Notes under the pieces: generated by a model
Seen by the model: the letters and a program-made list of their open reading frames with translations, nothing else
What the model was told of the DNA's origin: nothing
The model's database searches: none
Shown: piece by piece, positions 1 to 10,980 of the stretch
Numbering within the stretch: position 1 is the first letter of the stretch
Layout of the letters: the number at the start of each line of letters is the position of its first letter
NCBI GenBank assembly: GCA_019925095.2
Contig: CM034407.1
Span: 19,908,710-19,972,709, forward strand
From: Dendrolimus kikuchii
Taxonomy: Eukaryota > Arthropoda > Insecta > Lepidoptera > Lasiocampidae
DNA: 64,000 bases
Direction of reading: 5' to 3'
Program-made: the position numbers and the translations under genes

Positions 1-215
1 GAGATTTATGATCCGATTTACGTGATTCTTCTTTAGTTTGATGCGGAATAGTTGCCATTTGGTCCCCTAAAAATTAACCATAGTTTGGCCCAGTAGTTTT
101 CATTTTACGAACATTTTTTTGTTCCCATTTCTTGGGACCTATATTTTTTTAAAGAGCGCGACACCTTTCGTATGTCTACCCATACATAGCTAGACACTAA
201 AAAGTAACAAAAAAA
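1..215. other. AT-rich sequence, nothing recognised
   Basis: No open frame, repeat or RNA signature is apparent before the foldback element that follows. Confidence 0.4.
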
Positions 216-494
216 TAAAAAAACCGACTTCAAAAACTAAAAAGTATAAAATAACTTATTTCTAAAGCTATTATTATTAATATATATTATCTAAAACATC
301 TTAAAGTCGGTGCTTAGTAATTTTCAAAATATAGTAATTTTTATGTTTTACTTTGCACCGAAAAATTGCAATATTACTATATTTTGAAAATTACTAAGCA
401 CCGACTTTTAGATAATATATATTAATAATAATAGCTTTAAAAATAAGTTATTTTATACTTTTTAGTTTTTTAGTTTTTGAAGTCGGTTTTTTTT
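216..494. mobile_element. Foldback MITE with long inverted arms
   Basis: Two arms of about 130 bases (about 217-352 and 367-494) are near-perfect reverse complements around a short loop. The outer ends read AAAACCGACTTCAAAAACTA and its complement. A second internal motif (AAGTCGGTGCTTAGTAATTT) is mirrored in the other arm. There is no coding capacity. This is the structure of a non-autonomous foldback DNA element; the superfamily is not determined. Confidence 0.75.
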
Positions 495-679
495 ATCAAC
501 ATAAGTTCGACTCTCCTTCGCAGAAATCGATCCTGATAATGAAATATATCATGATACCTATAATCCCTTAGGATTATAATTAGAATACTGAGCTTAGGTC
601 ATTTATTATGTGTTCTAGTCGCAAAAACCTAAGAAAATACTAGCATATATACATTGTTTTTCTTTACAAGATCACTTTC

Positions 680-1065
680 ATAGACATAGACATAGACAAC
701 ACTTGATTGTTTACCAAAACAAAAATTACAAAAAAATGTACAACAAGACAATAGTTACTTGGTAAAACAAAAGGCGGCCTTATCGCTAAAAGCGATCTCT
801 TCCAGGCAACCTGACTCAAAGGAAATTCTTCAATTATCTGTAATTATTATGCAACAAAGAAAAGGAAAAAAAATATGACATATATGGACAGCAGATTACA
901 GTCTATTGTAAACTAGCACATACATTATTGCGTAAGACTTACATAATGATTCCTAAGTGAATTTTTAAATATGGCAAAACATTTAGCTTTTCTGACATCA
1001 GTGGGCAAAGAGTTTCAAAGTAAGACAGCCTGCATGGCGAAGGAGTTGGAATAAAATTTTGAAGA
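680..1065 (-). mobile_element. CR1/Jockey-like LINE 3' end fragment
   Basis: The reverse strand matches the same 3' region seen at 30201-30905 and 39950-40214. It shares the hairpin-like motif around GCGATCTCTTCCAGGCAACC, here as TTATCGCTAAAAGCGATCTC, and the decayed end of the reverse transcriptase frame with the motif for 'AVxLWNxLP'. It is frame-broken and 5'-truncated. Confidence 0.6.
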
Positions 1066-1191
1066 GTGCGCAGCTGCCATTAACAGGAGATTATTACTTT
1101 CGTACATTGTAAATAGGATTTTTGCAATAAATTACACTATTTAATGTCTTAGACAAAGCCATATCTAAAGTTAAATATTACAGTAGAAAAT

Positions 1192-1483
1192 ACATACATA
1201 CATACATACATAACTTCACGCCAGTTCCCTTGCGGGGTAAGCACGAACAACAGAGCGCCATTTAGGCTTATTCTTACACACCTCACTTGCTTCTTTGACA
1301 TTCATAACTCTTGTCATGCACGCTCGTCTGTTCTTAAGGCTCCTGACATCACCTTCTGCTAGTACACAATCAATTTGATCATGGAAGGTGTGTCGTGGCC
1401 TTCCACGACTTCTGCATCCATCCACTTTTGCATTGTATATCTGTTTAGTCATTCTTTGATCATGCATTCTTTCCACATGACCG
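1192..1483 (-). mobile_element. RTE-like LINE 3' end, 5'-truncated
   Basis: On the minus strand this is the last ~90 codons of the RTE-like reading frame (ending in residues AYPARELA) plus the (TATG)n tail, seen on the plus strand as CATACATACATA. It is flanked by a 13-base target-site duplication TACAGTAGAAAAT at 1179-1191 and 1484-1496, so both insertion boundaries are preserved. Confidence 0.85.
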
Positions 1484-1904
1484 TACAGTAGAAAATGTTT
1501 ACTATTAATCATCTAAAGACAGAATTTAACTAAGATTTTAGCCAAAAATTTATCTCGTAAAAGAAAACAATATTTAAAACTTATTATCGATCTTAGTTCA
1601 ACTTCCGCTTTCAAATGACCTCCGCAAATGCAATTTGACCTGAAACGTAGGCAATTATTTCAGGGCAATCCATCGACAGTAACGGTTGTAACAATTACCG
1701 TGATTACTTAACCAAAGAAACCTGATGGCCGCGCCGCTGGCCACTGTAACAGTCGGCTTTCATCTCAACGCTGATTATAATTCAAAGCCCGAATTTCATG
1801 GTTAGTAAGCACGTGCCTCTTTCTCGCTATTTCTGAATTCACTTTAGTTCCCTGAGCGCTCGTGTTTACAAACAAAAGTGGCGAACAGTGATTTTTTAAA
1901 ATTA
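1484..1904. other. No recognised feature
   Basis: Apart from the target-site duplication at the left edge I see no coding or repeat signature in this stretch. Confidence 0.35.
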
Positions 1905-2142
1905 CTGCTACTAGTGGTCGCCCAGTGGTCGAAATTCGACCATAATTAATTTAAATTGTAAGTTTGAACATTATTAAGGTTCTGTTATCAAAGACTAACT
2001 TCTATAATCACAGATTTCGCCAAGGCTACACTGTTAATTTGACTTTAACAATAAACAAAAGAGTATGCGTGTGTGTGTCAAATACATGGTAGTGTGTTTA
2101 ATGTTTTTTTTATTGACTTAATGTATTTTTTATGCATAATTT
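1905..2142 (+). repeat. Interspersed repeat starting with a GGTCGAAATTCGACC palindrome
   Basis: This segment starts ACTAGTGGTCGCCCAGTGG followed by the palindromic GGTCGAAATTCGACC and ends in TTTTTTATGCATAATTTT. A reverse-complement relative lies at 36995-37236, sharing the same ends and an internal GTGTGTGTCAAATACA-type motif. Two copies define it as an interspersed, non-coding element. An RTE-like copy begins immediately at its right end. Confidence 0.6.
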
Positions 2143-2665
2143 TAAATTGGGGAATAGTGTGAATGGAGCGTTAGATAAATTTCTAGGCGCTAAGAACCTC
2201 AGCCAGAAGGCCCAGCTTGCCATACACAACGCGGTGCTGGTACCTACGCTCACGTATGGATGCGAGAGTTGGGTATGGAAGAGAGAGCATGAAAGTAGAG
2301 TAAACGCGGTCGAGATGCGAGCACTGCGCAAAATCTGCGGAGTGACGCTCGCGGACCGCGTTCGTAATACCGAGGTAAGAAAGAGAGTTGGTCTGAAAGA
2401 GAGTGTCGGGTTGAATGTAAGGAAAGGAATGCTCCGGTGGTTCGGGCATATGGAAAGAATGCATGATGAAAGAATGACTAAACAGATATACAATACAAAA
2501 GTGGATGGATGCAGAAGTCGTGGAAGGCCACGACACACCTTCCATGATCAAATTGATCGTGTACTAGCAGAAGGTGATGTCTGGAGCCTTAAGAATAGAC
2601 GAGCATGCATGACAAGAGCTATGAATGTCAAAGAAGCAAGTGAGGTGTGTAAGAATAAGCCTGAT
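2143..2665 (+). mobile_element. RTE-like LINE C-terminal fragment lacking its 3' tail
   Basis: Residues from 'LGNSVNGALDKFLGAK' through 'KEASEVCKNKP' of the RTE-like C-terminal domain are open here. The copy stops about 45 bases short of the normal end and has no (TATG)n tail, so its 3' end was lost after insertion or it came from a truncated template. It carries the longer subfamily form with residues MHDERMTKQ. Confidence 0.8.
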
Positions 2666-2829
2666 AAGAATTCGTTGCGCAATATAAGTAATACGATGAT
2701 ATTCGCGTTATTTAATTAATAAACAGTTATACACCGTTCTGCACTAATCTGAGTTATATTCGGAATCTGCTCGATGCATTTTACGGATATGTCAAAGACG
2801 ATGACCTCGGCTCCTTCGAACTATTAACT

Positions 2830-3670
2830 AGCTTGGCAACTAGGCCTTTAAGCCAGGCGCTGTTGTATTGTAGGCTTTTTTTTTTTTTTTTTGTTTTGAG
2901 GCGAGGGAAAATGCTTAACCGATTTACGCACAAACTGGGTCATTGCTAGGGGAACGACACGCGTCGGTCGGGGGCGATAACACTGCAGCAATAGTATGCT
3001 CTTGGCAGCGCTCCGTCCGCGATCGACGTCACAGAATAGTGTGGAAGACTCCGAGCGTTGCTGCACGGGCGAGCAACCGCAATACCCACTAAAAACCCCC
3101 TCCTCCCTGACGACCCTGCGCTTTGTATGTGTTGGAAAGACTGAGATTTAGAACATAGTTACGCCCAGCCGATCCAGCGCAATAAAGTGCCTGGAGTGTG
3201 CCCTGGGAGAACACACCCCACTTCGTTGTGCGGGGGTAGAAGGTCCTTTGCTCTCCTAGCAAGCTAAAGGCCCCCCGCGGTAAACGGAACCTAACTCAGG
3301 GAGGGAAGTAATGCGCGTACCTGCCTCTCCGGGTGCCAGCTGAAGGCCGGCGACCTCGAGAAGACGCATTGGCACGCGCTGCAGGACTTCTCTCCCTGTC
3401 TCGTTCTGCGGCCTCCTTGAGTGGTTGTATTGTAGGCTACAACGACGTCATTCAACGGAGTTCTTGTGAAAACTCGAAAGGCCACATTTGACTTTATAGT
3501 TCACATTTCTCACAAAACACATAATTACTACTCAAAAACTATCAATATCCTACAACTATTGTTCATTTTAGAGTAATTTTACACATTTTTAGGAAATAAA
3601 ACTGCACACCACAACGTCCCCTTTCCAGTTCCCGCCAAAAACTCCCCTAAGCTCCTTATTCTCCTCATAG
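2830..3670 (-). mobile_element. Retroposon family B, split by a later insertion
   Basis: The outer segments, about 2830-2876 and 3424-3660, match the uninterrupted copy at 27339-27659 (AGGCCTTTAAGCCAG at one end, GTTCCCGCCAAAAACT at the other). The middle is a separate GC-rich retroposon bounded by a 15-base duplication. Removing that insertion restores collinearity with the other copies. Confidence 0.7.
2877..3423 (-). mobile_element. GC-rich retroposon with poly(A), nested in family B
   Basis: A 547-base GC-rich block starts with a run of T (poly(A) on the minus strand). It is bounded by perfect 15-base copies of GTTGTATTGTAGGCT (2862-2876 and 3424-3438), the hallmark of target-primed reverse transcription. 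It contains TACCCACTAAAA, which also occurs in the GC-rich insertion at 11253-11943, suggesting related LINE 3' ends. There is no long open frame; an R1-type LINE 3' untranslated region is one possibility, not shown. Confidence 0.75.
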
Positions 3671-3777
3671 TACTAAGGATGTTATAGAACAAAATATAAC
3701 CAATATTTAGTAATAAGCAATGTTTGAAGTTAGCTTTTTTACTTTCTCTTGTTAAAAAATTTTTAGTGTCTTATCAT

Positions 3778-4256
3778 TATTGATCATCGTCGTCAGCCAA
3801 TAACCGTCCACTGCTGGACGTAGGCCTCCCCAAGTCGGCGCCACTTATCACGGTCCTCTGCCTTCCCCACCCAGCGCCTACCGGCGACCTAGCGCAGGTC
3901 GTCAGTCCATTAGACTGGAGGGCGTGCGACACTACGTTTACCGAGACGCGGTCTCCACTCCAGAAGTCGTCTGCTCCATCGGTCCTGCGTCAGACGCGAC
4001 CGGCCCACTGCCACTTCAACTTGCTAATTTATTCTTTTACGGATATCCTCATTTCTAACTCTATCTATAAGAGAAACACCGAACATAGCTCGCTCCATAG
4101 CCCGTTGAGCGACTTGTTCGTGGATCAGTCCTACAGTCAGTATCCATGTCTTGGCCCCGTAGGTCAGGACGGGGAGGACGCACTGCTCGAAAACTTTCAT
4201 CTTCAGGCATTGCGGAATGGTCGACGAAAACTTGACGAGGCTTATTTGACATTATT
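3778..4256 (-). mobile_element. RTE/BovB-type LINE 3' end fragment
   Basis: On the minus strand, broken frames read through motifs typical of the RTE C-terminus: a 'VLTYG-W' block, 'AMERAMFGVSLIDRVRN', then the GGCCTACGTCCAGCAGTGG region and a short tandem tail near 3778-3800. This is a different RTE lineage from the abundant (TATG)n family. It is decayed by frameshifts. Confidence 0.7.
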
Positions 4257-4383
4257 ATGATTGCATTTTTTTTTCTTATTGTACTCATGTGCGCTGTTCG
4301 CTGCAACTCTATTAATTCATCAAAAAGTAATTGGTAGATATAACATACTTCTGTACTTGTAAAAAACAGCCTTGGAGAGATGA

Positions 4384-4512
4384 ATATAAAGTAAAAGAAT
4401 TTTTAGCCAGATGTGTTTCTGAAGAGTTTCTTGCTGCTTCTTCTCCTTTAACAACGATAGCACGTTGCGAAGCGGTGAACATAGATTACGAAATAGACGT
4501 ATTAGCTTTTGT
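4384..4512 (-). repeat. Short interspersed repeat
   Basis: The reverse strand carries CCGCTTCGCAACGTGCTAT and a GAGAAGAAG-CAGCAAGAAACT block that matches the plus-strand sequence at 35820-35975. The small open frame here is a by-product of the repeat. Confidence 0.5.
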
Positions 4513-4771
4513 ATGACCTTGAAAAAATGTTCTCCAGTTAAACTTAGTTTGAATAAAAAAAAATGAATTTGAATTTTACAAGCTTTTATTTAACTTTCAA
4601 TGTTAATTTGTTGAGGTCAAAATCTTACAAGCTGAATTATAACCAGTTCCTTAAGACTTACGACTTTGCAATTTCTCATGCTTGTTCAGCCCTGATGAGA
4701 TTACACGAAATAGAAAAAAATAAAGCAAAAAAATTAAATGCATTTTTTAATTTTCCAGCAAAAAATTTTTT

Positions 4772-5085
4772 TTATTTTTATTGCAGGAGTTCAGCAGACA
4801 GGCAGACGGCCCACTAGATGGAAAGCGGTTACCATCGCCTATGGACATTTGCAACAACAAAGGTGCTACAAATGCGCTGCTGCTCTCTTAAGGGAGACTG
4901 GAACCTGGTCACTAATGCCGGAACACAACACAAGGTTGTTATGGCGGCATACTCTAGACCAGGGGTGGTCGCCATCCAGTCGAGCAAATACTCTACCACC
5001 TGGCTGTGGGTTGTTTAGTCGCCTCTTACGACAGGCCGCCGGGCCGCAGGAAATTGTATTCTTTCTCCGTTCCTGCACGGATAAA
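4772..5085 (-). mobile_element. Family A retroposon, near full length
   Basis: It runs from an A/T-rich tail (TTTTTATTGCAGGAGTTCAG on the plus strand, a poly(A) end on the minus strand) to the constant end GTTCCTGCACGGAT. About 300 bases, no coding capacity. An RTE-like copy follows at once on the right. Confidence 0.75.
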
Positions 5086-5089
5086 AGTA

Positions 5090-5205
5090 TTATTATGAAT
5101 GTCAAAGAAGCAAGTGAGGTGTGTAAGAATAAGCCTGAATGGCGCTCTGTTGTTCGTGCCTACCCTGCAAGGGAACTGGCGTGAAGCTATGTATGTATGT
5201 ATGTA
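5090..5205 (+). mobile_element. RTE-like LINE 3' end, very short copy
   Basis: Only the last ~27 codons (from MNVKEASEVCKNKPEW to the stop) and the (TATG)n tail are present. It sits next to the constant end of a family A copy. Confidence 0.75.
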
Positions 5206-5690
5206 TAAACAAGTATATAATTCGTTGTATAATGTTACAAAATCATAGGTTTGATGTACTTCAAGATGTATTTGTCCTTTTTAGAGCATTTAAATAGAAG
5301 CTTGTTTTTAAACATATTTTTTTTAATATTAATTTATTTATAAACTGCCAAATAGATAACAGTTATAAAATCAAATTCAATACAAAACAGTTTCACAGTA
5401 ATTTGTTCCGATATCCAAAGATAATAAATTTTGCTCTTTCTCAGGATAAAATTTGCAATGGCTAGTTTATCTAAACTAAAGTACCGAAGATAATGATACC
5501 GTCTATCACGGTTAAAAGCAAACGTGTGTTAGTTTTAATGCTAATTAAAATGGCTGAGACTACAAAGATGGTGAAAACTTTTAGTTGAACAATCAAAGCG
5601 TACTTAGACGCTCTTCAATGTCATGAAATACAGGAAATTGAAGAGAATCTAATTAGCACTTTGAATTTATGATTGATTCAAGTTTAAACT
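5206..5690. other. No recognised feature
   Basis: AT-rich sequence without a recognisable frame or repeat. Confidence 0.35.
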
Positions 5691-6205
5691 AGATATGTTT
5701 TCCGTGCAAGAACGGAGAAAGAATACAATTTCCTGCGGCCGGGCGGCCTGTCGTAAGAGGCGACAAAACAACCCACAGCCAGGTGGTAGGGCATTTGTCC
5801 GACTGGATGGCTACCCCTGGTCTGAAGTATGTCGCCATAACAACCTTGAATTGTGTTCCGGCATTAGTGACCAGTCTCCCTTAACCCTTAAGACAATTAG
5901 CGATATACCAAAAAGCCGCAAGACTAACACTATCACTATCTCATAATATACCAAGAAAATATACCCACTTCATACAAATCATACAACTCCTATATAAACA
6001 GAGTGAGACAACAACACAATTAACGATCACGTCCAGAAACGCGATCTGCACTCTCATCGCGGACAGATATATGCTAATAGTGAGCTAAAGGGTTAAGAGA
6101 GCAGCAGCGCATTTGTAGCACCTTTGGTGTTGCAAATGTCCATAGCCGATGGTAACCGTTTTCCATAAAGTGGGCCGTCTGCCTGTCTACTGAACTCCTG
6201 ATATA
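5691..6205 (+). mobile_element. Family A retroposon split by a MITE
   Basis: The copy starts near the constant end (CCGTGCAAGAACGGAG), continues to CAGTCTCCCTTAA at 5884 and resumes at TTAAGAGAGCAGCAGCGC from 6093 to the A/T-rich end. The missing continuity is explained entirely by the 208-base insertion at 5885-6092. Confidence 0.8.
5885..6092. mobile_element. piggyBac-like MITE (208 bases) with TTAA duplication
   Basis: The insertion lies between TTAA at 5881-5884 and TTAA at 6093-6096. Its ends are imperfect inverted repeats: CCCTTAAGACAATTAGCGAT on the left and, reading inward from the right, CCCTTTAGCTCACTATTAGC. A TTAA target and CCCT-starting termini are diagnostic of piggyBac-type transposases acting in trans. 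The family A copies without it act as empty-site references. Confidence 0.85.
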
Positions 6206-6865
6206 CATTTTTTTTTAATCATATAATGCCGCCACCGTAACCGCAAGATGTTAAATTTATTAAATTGTTTAATTTATTAAAGTGCGCAATTTATGTAAGC
6301 GGGATTCAGTAAGCCATAGTTTGTGATAATAGCGAACAGTGCCATCTAGTTTTGAACATTGTAACTTTGAGTTTATGTTTCATTGAGCTTCATAAGGGCT
6401 CGTGCCATTTCATATGAATCTTAACACTCTTAATAAACATGGCAATGTCTTTTGGTTTACCTAAAAATCCATACATAACTAACTACATACACTCTTTATA
6501 GCGTAACAGCCCTTCTCTATTACGAAGAAATATGTATGTTTGCACAGTTTGTACACTTGCTCTTGCTTGTTGTGGTGGATACAGGCAGTTGTTGTTGGAG
6601 TGTTGGTGCTTTCTTGTAGTAGGATGAAGAAAATACACCTTGTTGCTTTCAGGGATTTATTCTGGTAGTACTTGGGCTTGGATGCTGATCCCTGGGTTCA
6701 ACTTAGTGGTAGTTGAAGTCGTATGTTAAGACTGATAGCAGCTCGTAGCGACTTGATTGCAAGTTGTTAGCAACTCAACCACAAAATATTTATGAGCAAT
6801 ATTTATACTAATGTTATAATATTAAAGTAGCCTAAAGTAGGCCGCAGCGTCAGCAAAACGCTATA
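6206..6865. other. No recognised feature
   Basis: Contains no long frame and nothing I can match elsewhere in the window. Confidence 0.35.
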
Positions 6866-7694
6866 CGCTGAACCGTACAATGTTGATGCCGTGCTTTTAG
6901 CCGAATCGCCATCAGAACTGCAAACACTAGTCACAACGATGAAAGATGACTGTCAGGCGAGAGGCTTACATTTGAATGCGAAGAAAACAAAGGTTATGGT
7001 GTTTGAAAGAGAAGAAACCAGAACGAATGCAAGGATAATGGTCGATGATGTTATGCTGGAGCAAGTGAATGAGTTTGTATATCTTGGATGTGCTTTTAGC
7101 AGGGATGGAAGGTACACCGCTGATATAGAAAGAAGAGTGAATTTGGGGAATAGTGTGAATGGAGCGTTAGGTAAACTTCTAGGCGCTAAGGACCTCAGCC
7201 AGAAGGCCCAGCTCGCCATACACAACGCGGTGCTGGTACCTACGCTCACGTATGGATGCGAGAGTTGGGTATGGAAGAGAGAGCATGAAAGTAGAGTAAA
7301 CGCGGTCGAGATGCGAGCACTGCGCAAAATCTGCGGAGTGACGCTCGCGGACCGCGTTCGTAATACCGAAGTAAGAAAGAGAGTTGGTCTGAAAGAGAGT
7401 GTCGGGGTGAAGGTAAGGAAAGGAATGCTCCGGTGGTTCGGGCATGTGGAAAGAATGACTAAACAGATATACAATGCAAAAGTGGATGGATGCAGAAGTC
7501 GTGGAAGGCCACGACACACCTTCCATGATCAAATTGATCGTGTACTAGCAGAAGGTGATGTCAGGAGCCTTAAGAACAGACGAGCTTGCATGACAAGAGT
7601 TATGAATGTCAAAGAGGCAAGTGAGGTGTGTAAGAATAAGCCTAAATGGCACTCTGTTGTTCGTGCCTACCCCGCAAGGGAACTGGCGTGAAGT
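6866..7694 (+). mobile_element. RTE-like LINE, longest copy in the window
   Basis: A continuous frame of 266 codons (6891-7691) begins just after the polymerase 'A-D-D' motif (decayed here to VDAVLLAESPSEL) and runs through the thumb/C-terminal region (LHLNAKKTKVMVF, YGCESWVW, LRKICGVTLADRVRN, GRPRHTFHDQID) to AYPARELA and stop. The tail is reduced to one TATG-like unit. It carries the short subfamily form (VERMTKQ, 15 bases shorter than MHDERMTKQ copies). It is the C-terminal third of an RTE-clade protein, not a functional gene. Confidence 0.8.
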
Positions 7695-8278
7695 TAATGT
7701 TCATATTTCAAAATTAATCTTTAGTGTTCTTCTTCCACAGTAAGAAATAAGACTCGGTTTTTAGATTCATGTTGTTGATGCAAGACATACTTTGTCAGAC
7801 ACGCGGCATTTACCGCAAAGCACACACCAAATTACCGGTATAATAATTTAAATATTATAATAGTTGATCCAAGTAAAAGCATATGCGCATAGAGGTCAGT
7901 CGGTCTGGCAGGCTCGTTGCAGTACTGCGAGATTGATTTCAACAGTTATCGATACGATCCGATTCTCCACGGCACTACACGGGCCATTAAACATCGATTA
8001 CAAGAATCGATCTACTCTTGACTTGCAAAATATTAATTAACCTTAATTTCTGTGTCGTGTGGGCTTAGATTTACAATAAAATTCTTATTGTTATTACTAT
8101 TTTCTATATAGCTTTAGGTTTTGAAATTGATCATAAATCGATATTACAGTGTTATTGATTCTCACGGCTCACAAGTTCATTGGAAATGTAATAACTTTTT
8201 TATTACTTTTTGATTTGGACGGTGGTTTAGCAACCTGTAAGGACTTTGACCTTATATTATTGAGCATACTGTAATAAT
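7695..8278. other. No recognised feature
   Basis: No frame or repeat signature seen. Confidence 0.35.
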
Positions 8279-8518
8279 GCCAGGTGGTAGGGCATTTGCC
8301 CGACTGGATGGCTACCACCCCTGGTCTAAAGTATGTCGCCATAACAACCTTGAGTTGTGTTCCGGCATTAGTGACCAGGTTCCAGTCTCCATTAAGACAA
8401 TAGCAGCGCATTTGTAGTACCTTTGGTGTTGCAAATGTCTATAGGCGATGGTAACCGCCTTCCATCAATTGGGCCGTCTGCCTGTCTGCTGAACTCCTGC
8501 AATGAAAATAAAAAAATG
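8279..8518 (+). mobile_element. Family A retroposon, 5'-truncated
   Basis: Starts inside the element at CCAGGTGGTAGGGCATTTG and runs to the A-rich 3' end (CTCCTGCAATGAAAATAAA). The truncation at the end away from the poly(A) fits retroposition. Confidence 0.75.
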
Positions 8519-9019
8519 TCCCAACACCAAAGGGTGAAAAAGCAGCTTGTATATTGCCTTGTTTTGTTATACCCCCTACTAGGGCTACAAAAGCTATAAG
8601 AAAATCGAAAACATTTCATCACGGCCATGGCTTGCTCGTCGCACAAAATAGGATTAGAAAGAGAAAGAAAGAGAAACGTGTGCGTCTCGGGACGTCCGAC
8701 AGAAGTAATACCTAACTTAAACTAATCTAAGTTGAACTATTTAAATGGTTTAACTTGGGAAAAGCTTAGGTTATTACTTAAATCTTATGTATCTTAATAT
8801 GATAATGTAAGGAAAGGTTATTTATTAATAAAATCCTTTATTGATTATAAAATATATTTTATTCTTAGTTACAATTGTTGAATATGTACATTAGAAGAAA
8901 TACGGCTAGCGCTGTGGGTTAGAGTGAGAGAGGAGGCTGGCTACCGCTGCCGTATGCGTAAGAGAAAAGGAAGCCAGACAGACTGGCGCCGTAACGCGTT
9001 ACGTAACGAAACGGTTTAC
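8519..9019. other. No recognised feature
   Basis: Includes a purine-rich stretch near 8650-8680 but no identifiable element. Confidence 0.35.
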
Positions 9020-9235
9020 CCTCCCATAAGAAGTTATCACTTCAATATTTCAGTAGTTCACTTACAGTACTTACAATGTTTTATGATGACAATAGTATTA
9101 AAACAACATCAAATTCGTAAATATGTACGCTGCATTTTCAGCAAACAACGTTTGCACTCAGCTTGTTGCTGTGTCGGGATTATATCCGACACAACGCTGA
9201 TTTTCAGTGCGAACCTTTCTTTTGTTGTGATACCA
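9020..9235 (-). repeat. LINE 3' end-type repeat, second copy at 41215-41430
   Basis: On the minus strand it shares blocks such as CAGCGTTGTGTCGGATATAA and GTTTGCTGAAAATGCAGCGT with 41215-41430, whose right end has an AATAAAG signal and (CTTT)n tail. It is probably a LINE 3' untranslated region. Confidence 0.5.
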
Positions 9236-9255
9236 AAAATCCGAATAAAATTAAT

Positions 9256-9400
9256 AGAATAGAATATACTTTATTGTACAATAAATATAATGAAATAATA
9301 CACAAAAAGCACTTAGAATTAGGTACAAATGACGGTCTTATCGCTGACAGCGACCTCTTCCAGACAACCTTGGGATGGAACTATAAACCTAATAAATAGA
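9256..9400 (-). mobile_element. CR1/Jockey-like LINE 3' end, short
   Basis: Shares the CTTTATTG-TACA start and the TTATCGCTGACAGCGACCTC hairpin block with the copies at 30201 and 39080. Confidence 0.55.
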
Positions 9401-9593
9401 CGATAATATATTATACATAACTCATAAACTGCTTTAGCTCAAGGCTAACCGTTTCACGCCGATATTCTATGAGAGCGTATCATAAAAATATGTTATTGGC
9501 AAACGTATTCAGAATTAACTTCATCAGGAATACTTCGACGTCATAAAGACGACGTACACCTGTAGTTAAATTTTAAGACGAATAAATATTTTA

Positions 9594-9802
9594 CATACAT
9601 ACATAACTTCACGCCAGTTCCCTTGCGGGGTAGGCACGAACAACAGAGTGCCATTTAGGCTTATTCTTACACACCTCACTTGCCTCTTTGACATTCATAA
9701 CTTTTGTCATGCAAGCTCGTCTGTTCTTAAGCCTCCTGACATCACCTTCTGCTAGTACACGATCAATTTGATCATGGAAGGTGTGTCGTGGCCTTCCACA
9801 AC
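9594..9802 (-). mobile_element. RTE-like LINE 3' end, 5'-truncated
   Basis: Minus-strand copy of the last ~65 codons plus tail. ATATTTTA occurs on both sides (9586-9593 and 9803-9810) as a short target-site duplication. Confidence 0.8.
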
Positions 9803-10569
9803 ATATTTTAACTTACATATTTATTGATTTAAGTAAAGTTACATTTTGTATGGCATGAAAAGTACTTCTAAGTAAAAGAAGTTGTGTACATCAACCATAT
9901 GTCATTTTAAAACTATGTATTCAGGAAACTTATTGCGAGCAGTCCCATAATATGAATCAGTCTTCACACCAGCAAATGTTTAGCAAGACAATGAAGGCAC
10001 AGATAAACTAAATTAGAAATAAATTAAACTATACAATAAATACATACTTACATATTAACTTTAGTATTAATAATAACAACTAACTCATGAGAAATGTTGA
10101 CACTAAGTTTTTTATAATATTATAAACAATTAAAAGGTACATAAATCATATTTCGGCAGCAGCATTGTTAAAACAAACAGTTCGCGGTATCAACAAGAGC
10201 ATTGTTCGTTTTACAATACATAGCAGCGGTTGAACAAGTCTTTTGTAACAAATACAATGGTCGCCATGTAATAAATAACAAGCTTATTAATTATAAAATT
10301 AGAAGTGCACAGCGTTTATGAAAGAAATTTGAAAAGCGACAAATTTTGTAAGAGGCTGCTTTGTTGGGAATCAAATGGTGACTTATTTTAGCCATTGTAG
10401 TGCGATTGCTATACGTACGACAAAATACCTTTCATACCTTCAATTCATAGAAAATAAAGATTTATGTATGACCCTTGGAATTAGAGCCCTCGGGCTACTA
10501 GGAGAACAAAGAATACCGGCGTGTAACGATCAGCTTCCATCATCATCAACACCAACTGAAAATTTTTCA
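9803..10569. other. No recognised feature
   Basis: AT-rich; short frames only. Confidence 0.35.
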
Positions 10570-10980
10570 TGTCACAACACTTAAACAATAAATTATAACA
10601 CCACACAAAGTCACAAACACATAACTAACAATAAAACTTATACACATACTTAAACCAACGCGCACTACCACCGCATTGCATTACACGCACACCCCACAAA
10701 CAAACCAAGACACACAAAGAGCCTAAAAATTAACAACCCAGGCACAGAAAAGAAAAAACCAACACACATGGCACTAGATAGGACTATATATAAGTATAGA
10801 TATAAGGCCAACATTGCACATGCACTTCCTCACAACACCAGCATGTAACAGATACACTCTACATTAGTATAAGTTTAGTATTAAAATTAGAATAAATTAA
10901 TATAATAAGTTATTCTTAAGGTACAGCACAACATAAAAATCACTAAATTAATGTCACACACACTAACAAAAATAAACAAT
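10570..10980. repeat. G-poor, CA/AAC-rich low-complexity stretch
   Basis: About 400 bases are strikingly poor in G on the plus strand and rich in CAC, ACA and AAC words. No unit repeats exactly, so it is a compositional tract, not a satellite. Confidence 0.55.

Noticed and set aside
6891..7691. A 266-codon open frame as a host gene
   Set aside because: The same C-terminal sequence recurs about 22 times, ends in a (TATG)n tail and has RTE-type reverse transcriptase motifs, so it is a LINE fragment.
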